Source of the DNA: Sphaerisporangium krabiense
GTDB taxonomy: Bacteria; Actinomycetota; Actinomycetes; Streptosporangiales; Streptosporangiaceae
DNA: 64,000 nt
Assembly (NCBI RefSeq): GCF_014200435.1
Contig: NZ_JACHBR010000001.1
Span: 620,001-684,000, forward strand
Direction: 5' to 3'
Below the pieces are notes generated by a model. That model did no database searches. It was not told where the DNA came from and worked only from the letters and a program-made list of their open reading frames with translations. This document shows, piece after piece, positions 60,156 through 64,000 of this stretch. Made by a program: the position numbers and the translations under genes. How positions within the stretch are numbered: the stretch's first letter is position 1; every line of letters starts with the position of its first letter.

Positions 60156-61258
60156 CGTCCCGGGCCGCGGCGTCCGGGCGTGGTCAGGCGGTGGTGTTCG
60201 CCTGCATGGACGCCGACACGCTGGGCGGGGTGCAGCAGGTGACGCACATCGTCGCCCAGGGGCTGGCCCTGCGCGGCCACGACGTGCACGTGGTGGGCCT
60301 GCACCGCTCGCCCGACCCGTTCCGGTTCGTCGAGCACCCGTTGTACGAACACCACGTGGTGCAGCGGCGGCCGCCGGGCGCGGGGCGGCCGTGGGCGGCG
60401 CGGGGGCGGGTGTCGCGGCTGCTGTCCTCGCTGGGGCAGGGGTACGCGGTGCTGACCTCGCCCGCGGTGGTGTCGTGGCTGGCGGGCGCGCTGCCGTCCC
60501 GGTTCCGGGCGATCGGCCAGTACCACGGCTCCTACGAGCACGCCCGGGGCACCTGGCACTTCGCCTCGGTGCGCCGCCACTACGGCGACCTGGCGCGGTC
60601 GGTGTTCCTCAGCCCCGAGGACGCGGCGCGGTTCGCCGAGCAGGCGCTGCTGCCGAACGCCGACGACGTGCCGAACCCGCTGCGGGCCTGGCCGGCGGCG
60701 CCGTCGTTCCTGGACGTGCCGCGCGTGCTCGGCGTCGGCAGGCTGGCCTGGGTGAAGCGCTTCGACCGGCTGATCACGGCGTTCGCCCGGGCGGCGCGCA
60801 CGCGGCAGGACTGGCAGCTCCACCTGGTCGGCGACGGCCCGGAGCTGCCGCGCCTGCGCGCGCACGCGGCCTCGCTGGGCATGGCGGGCCGCGTGGTGTT
60901 CCGCGGCAGGGTGCCCGCGGCGGAGATCGGCCGCGAGTACCTCAACGGGGCGATCCTCGGCCTCACCAGCGAGCACGAAGGGTTCCCGCTGGTGGTGGGC
61001 GAGGCGGCCTCGTACGGCATGCCCGCGGTGGCGTTCGACGTCTCCGGAGGGGTGCGCGCGCTGGTCCGGCACGGCACGACGGGCGTGCTCGTGCCGCCCG
61101 CGGACCTGGGCGCGCTCACCGGCGCGCTGGCGGGCCTGATGGCCGACCACGCGCGGCGGCGGCGGCTCGGCGCGGCGGCACGGGCCCACGCCGAGGCGTT
61201 CCGGCTGGAGCGGGTGCTGGACCGCTGGGAGGAGGTCTTCGCGCGGATCAGCCGGTGA
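60152..61258 (+). CDS. family-4 glycosyltransferase
   Basis: A 368-residue GT-B retaining glycosyltransferase. The C-terminal Rossmann domain has VLGVGRLAWVKRFDRLI, WQLHLVGDGPELPRL, VVFRGRVPAAEI and the donor-binding SEHEGFPLVVGEAASYGMP with the two-Glu pattern of GT4. ATG 60152 overlaps the TagF-like stop (ATGA), and the two genes are co-translated, implying joint action on a cell-wall polyol polymer. Sugar and acceptor are unknown. It converges with the sulfotransferase gene, 5 bases between stops. Confidence 0.92.
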   Translation: MTSRAAASGRGQAVVFACMDADTLGGVQQVTHIVAQGLALRGHDVHVVGLHRSPDPFRFVEHPLYEHHVVQRRPPGAGRPWAARGRVSRLLSSLGQGYAVLTSPAVVSWLAGALPSRFRAIGQYHGSYEHARGTWHFASVRRHYGDLARSVFLSPEDAARFAEQALLPNADDVPNPLRAWPAAPSFLDVPRVLGVGRLAWVKRFDRLITAFARAARTRQDWQLHLVGDGPELPRLRAHAASLGMAGRVVFRGRVPAAEIGREYLNGAILGLTSEHEGFPLVVGEAASYGMPAVAFDVSGGVRALVRHGTTGVLVPPADLGALTGALAGLMADHARRRRLGAAARAHAEAFRLERVLDRWEEVFARISR

Positions 61259-61263
61259 GGGCG

Positions 61264-62310
61264 TCAGCGGTCGACGAGCTCGCTCGAGGCGGCACGGGGA
61301 CGGGGGACGCCGACCTGGGAGAGCTGCCCGGAGGTGAGCATCGCGGCGAGGGGGCCGGGCTCGCGCATGCGGTTGACCCGGTCGCGGACCACCTGGTCGG
61401 CCCGGGACAGCGCGCGCCTGGCGGCGGTTCTCCGATAGGCGAGCAGGTGCCGGACCGACGCCCCCGACCCGGCCGGGACGTCGTACCCGCATGCCCGCAG
61501 GCGGCGTCCGAGCACCTCCTCGCACAGCGCGATCTCCCACGGCGCCAGGCGGGTGCTCCAGGTGCCGACCCGGGCCTGGGTGACGGCGCGGTGGGTGTTG
61601 CTGTGCCAGACCTTGCGCGAGGGCACCGCGACCTGCGCCAGGTGGCGCGGCTCGCACATGGCGGGGACGTACTCCTCGCCGAGGAACGCGCAGATCTTGG
61701 CCAGCTCGGTCGCCGGGTCGGCGGTGAGGTCCTCGTAGCGCAGCTCGTGGTAGGCGTCGGCGGGCAGCCGGGCGGCGTGGCGGCGGCTGCGGTCGATGGT
61801 GGCGGCCCAGATGGCGGCGGCGTGGTAGACGTCCAGCGTGAACCAGGGCATCTCCTTGAGCGAGGCGACGCAGTCGCGCCCGTCCCTGATCAGGTGGATG
61901 AACTGGGCGTCGGGGAACAGGCGCAGCAGGACGTCCACGTGCTTGGAGTACATCGGCCGCTTGTCCCCCCAGCGGGGCTTGCCGAAGCGCTCGGCGTACG
62001 CGCGGAACACCTCGCCGATCACCGAGCCGAGCGAGCCGGGGCCGTCGACGGCCCTGCGGATGTAGGCGTCGGCGTCGATGCCGAGCTCGCGGAACTTGGT
62101 GCTCTTGTCGGTGGCGATCCACTCGGCGAGCGCGCGCCGGTTCCCGGGCACGCGCATGTCGCCGTGGATCCGCCGGTGGTAGTAGACCTGGAGCAGGAAG
62201 CGCGTCTCGGGCGGCACGGCGATGCGCGGGTGCGCGTGCAGCATGAGCTGCAGCATCGTGGTGCCGGAGCGCGGGCAGCCGATGATGAAGACGGGCCGGT
62301 CTGAGCGCAT
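61264..62310 (-). CDS. PAPS-dependent sulfotransferase family protein
   Basis: A 348-residue sulfotransferase. The 5'-phosphosulphate loop FIIGCPRSGTTMLQLML and the 3'-phosphate site HLIRDGRDCVAS are intact, and the general base region PETRFLL follows the first strand. It probably sulphates a carbohydrate or lipid. ATG 62310; the upstream CDP-alcohol phosphatidyltransferase gene ends 4 bases before it, so the two form an operon. Joined with the convergent wall-polymer genes, sulphation of a surface glycolipid or polymer is a plausible inference. Confidence 0.9.
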   Translation of the reverse strand: MRSDRPVFIIGCPRSGTTMLQLMLHAHPRIAVPPETRFLLQVYYHRRIHGDMRVPGNRRALAEWIATDKSTKFRELGIDADAYIRRAVDGPGSLGSVIGEVFRAYAERFGKPRWGDKRPMYSKHVDVLLRLFPDAQFIHLIRDGRDCVASLKEMPWFTLDVYHAAAIWAATIDRSRRHAARLPADAYHELRYEDLTADPATELAKICAFLGEEYVPAMCEPRHLAQVAVPSRKVWHSNTHRAVTQARVGTWSTRLAPWEIALCEEVLGRRLRACGYDVPAGSGASVRHLLAYRRTAARRALSRADQVVRDRVNRMREPGPLAAMLTSGQLSQVGVPRPRAASSELVDR

Positions 62311-62314
62311 CGAT

Positions 62315-63571
62315 CTACACCCCCGTGAAGAAAGGATCGGTCCGCACGTGCCGCTGGTCGTCCTCGCCGGAGGCGTCCGGCGCGGCCTTTCCGAGCGCCC
62401 GGGTGGACAGCCACATGCGGTAGACGAGGAAGATCTCGTTGGCGACGAGCAGGCCGCCCGCGAGCGTGGTGACGGGAAGCAGCGCGGCCGGGCCGATGAC
62501 CGGGGCCACGACGAACACGGCGGCGTGGAACTCGATGCCGCTCATCAGGTGGGTGCGCACCCGGTGCCGGGCCAGGAAGTGGCCGACGCGCCGGCGCAGG
62601 CCCACCGGCGCCTCGCCCTCCCCCGGCGGCTGGGGCGGCGCCTGGTCGTACCCCTCCGCCTCGTACCTGCGGACGTACTCGGGCAGGTCGCCGGCCATGT
62701 CCGACTCCTGGTCGTACACCTGGTCGCGGGGCGGGGGCGGGAGGAGGTGGGGAACTCGGCCGGGATCGGGCCCGGGAACGGGGACGGGGACGGGGACGGT
62801 GGCGGCGAGGGAGTCCTCGGAGCCGGACGCCTGCCGTGGGATGGCGGGGCCGTCCCACGCGGCGCCGCGGGCCTGGGCCGGCGCCTCGCCGTCGAGGCAG
62901 GGGTCGGCAGGGGACGGATAGTCGAGCGGGCCGTGCGGCGGGAGCGGGTAGTCGTGGAACTCCTCGGCGGTCGCGGCGTGGTCGTCGTAGGCGACCACGC
63001 CCATGGCGTCGCCGTGGTCCCGGGCGAGCGAGTCGACGGCCATCGCCTCGCGCACCGCGGTGAGTTCGTCGCGGCGGGCGGCGCGGCGTCTGGCCTTGAC
63101 GGTCTGGCGTACCCGTTTCATCTGCGGGGCGTTGACGTAGCGGAACAGGTCCAGGATCGCGATGCCGGCGCCGAGCAGGACGAAGGCCATGCGGCCGGTG
63201 GCGGCGTACTGCCCGTAGGCGATGCCGGCGGCGCAGCAGACGACGCGGATGCGGTCGCCGACGTAGTCGAGCCAGAGCCCGAACGGCGTGCCGGTGCCCT
63301 TGAGCCTCGCGATCTTGCCGTCCACACAGTCGATCATGAAGCTGACGTAGAAGAGCGCCGCGCCGAGGGCGAGCCGGTTGGCGGCGAAGCAGGCCGCCGA
63401 GGCCATGCCGAGGATCAGGGAGAGGCGGGTCAGGGCATTGGGCGTGATCTCGGTGCGATTCGCTACGAACAGTGCCACCCGGCATGCGACCGGGTCGACC
63501 ACGAACACCGTCCACCATGAGTCTCTGCGTTTGCGCGTCGCGAGCACGTCATCCAGCGAATAGGACCTCAT
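62315..63571 (-). CDS. CDP-alcohol phosphatidyltransferase with large internal linker
   Basis: A 418-residue membrane enzyme that transfers a substituted phosphate from a CDP-alcohol. The full catalytic signature D-G-x2-A-R-x8-G-x3-D-x3-D lies at about residues 84-106, between the early membrane helices. About four helices (to about residue 145) are followed by a long hydrophilic Arg-, Asp- and Pro-rich segment (about 150-330, with VPVPVPVPGPDPG) before the last two helices (about 350-390). Typical members have no such insert. ATG 63571 gives MRSYSLDDVLATRKRRDSWW; the ribosome site is weak. Product unknown (phosphatidylinositol-like or other polar lipid). Confidence 0.85.
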   Translation of the reverse strand: MRSYSLDDVLATRKRRDSWWTVFVVDPVACRVALFVANRTEITPNALTRLSLILGMASAACFAANRLALGAALFYVSFMIDCVDGKIARLKGTGTPFGLWLDYVGDRIRVVCCAAGIAYGQYAATGRMAFVLLGAGIAILDLFRYVNAPQMKRVRQTVKARRRAARRDELTAVREAMAVDSLARDHGDAMGVVAYDDHAATAEEFHDYPLPPHGPLDYPSPADPCLDGEAPAQARGAAWDGPAIPRQASGSEDSLAATVPVPVPVPGPDPGRVPHLLPPPPRDQVYDQESDMAGDLPEYVRRYEAEGYDQAPPQPPGEGEAPVGLRRRVGHFLARHRVRTHLMSGIEFHAAVFVVAPVIGPAALLPVTTLAGGLLVANEIFLVYRMWLSTRALGKAAPDASGEDDQRHVRTDPFFTGV

Positions 63572-63817
63572 GGCTGCCAGCATGGCGACGTGAAGCCACC
63601 GAAATCCGACCGTCTGTAACTCACATGAGATCTCTAGATGGTTTCTTGACCGCCCCCGGCGACTGGCCCCGGCGGCTTGACCTCCCGCCACACGATCGCT
63701 TCCTGGACGCTCGATCGGGCCCCCGTTCTCGAAACGTTTAATACTGATTTGGCGTGATTTTTACGTTCCATTGGAAAGCGGAGTAGGGTTGCGCGGCGTC
63801 GGCGAAGGAGGAGGACC

Positions 63818-64000
63818 ATGCGGCCTGCACAGCCAGCACAGCCTGCACAGCCCGCACCGCGAGCCGGGCGGATGATGCGACGGTTCGTCCCGGTCGCCGC
63901 GGCGGTCGCCCTGTTGGCGGCGACGCTCCCCGCCTCGGCCGAGGAGCCCGCGTCCGCGAGCGCCAAGGGCGTCGACTGCGCCCGGGTGAAGTGCATCGCG
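63818..64000 (+). CDS. N-terminal part of a secreted protein (truncated by the window end)
   Basis: The first 61 residues of a longer gene. ATG 63818 has a strong ribosome site (GAAGGAGGAGG). The product begins with a Gln/Pro/Ala-repeat (PAQPAQPAQPAPR), then a signal peptide core MMRRFVPVAAAVALLAATLP and a cleavage-like ASA, with a Cys pair starting at DCARVKCIA. The upstream 100 bases are AT-rich and probably contain the promoter. The function cannot be judged from this fragment. Confidence 0.7.
   Translation, partial: MRPAQPAQPAQPAPRAGRMMRRFVPVAAAVALLAATLPASAEEPASASAKGVDCARVKCIA

Overview
The window is very GC-rich actinobacterial chromosome (high third-position GC, many GTG starts, four-base stop/start overlaps). 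WhiB, SARP, SCO2521-2524-type, DUF3017 and PerM-type genes point to a filamentous actinomycete, most likely of the Streptosporangiales; that placement is inference. No rRNA, tRNA, CRISPR array, insertion sequence or phage gene was recognised.

Layout. 0-6.3 kb: a PadR regulator with its likely operator, a Ser/Thr kinase fused to an extracellular amino-acid-binding domain, then isocitrate dehydrogenase, DUF3017 and citrate synthase (minus strand), with a divergent FHA-domain protein. 6.4-17.8 kb: accessory region with a Uma2-type nuclease-fold protein, two paralogous AfsR-like SARP regulators, and between them a compact operon encoding a 55-residue exported peptide with three GDPSQW repeats, a flavin monooxygenase and a small secreted protein; a Tat-exported multicopper oxidase and a RsbW-like ATPase follow. 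18.3-31.8 kb: three secreted beta-helix paralogues, a glycine-oxidase-like flavoenzyme, the four-gene SCO2524-SCO2523-SCO2522-SCO2521 cassette, a broken 2-hydroxyacid dehydrogenase/thiamine-diphosphate enzyme junction, and folD.

31.9-43.6 kb is a conserved housekeeping block also seen in mycobacteria: purH, purN, a small membrane protein, a UBP zinc-finger protein, perM-like, sucD/sucC, a LppX/LprG-like secreted protein and pcrA/uvrD. Inserted between perM and sucD is a second exported Trp-repeat peptide (five GTTWD repeats). 43.7-50.7 kb: PIG-L deacetylase, CPBP protease coupled to a WhiB protein, a zinc metallopeptidase lipoprotein, a LiaRS-like two-component pair divergent from a PspC/LiaF-like protein and an overlapping 58-residue membrane protein, and an NTF2-like protein. 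50.9-57.4 kb: coxS-coxL-coxM-like molybdenum hydroxylase, interrupted by an inverted FG-GAP protein before coxG. 57.5-63.6 kb: cell-surface polymer genes (GT2-TagF fusion, GT4, sulfotransferase, CDP-alcohol phosphatidyltransferase). The window ends inside a secreted protein gene.

The best candidates for undescribed biology are the Trp-repeat peptide/flavin monooxygenase operon with SARP-like 10-bp promoter repeats (12.1-12.4 kb), the orphan GTTWD peptide (37.2 kb), and the SCO2521-2524 cassette (20.9-25.6 kb), whose function I do not know.
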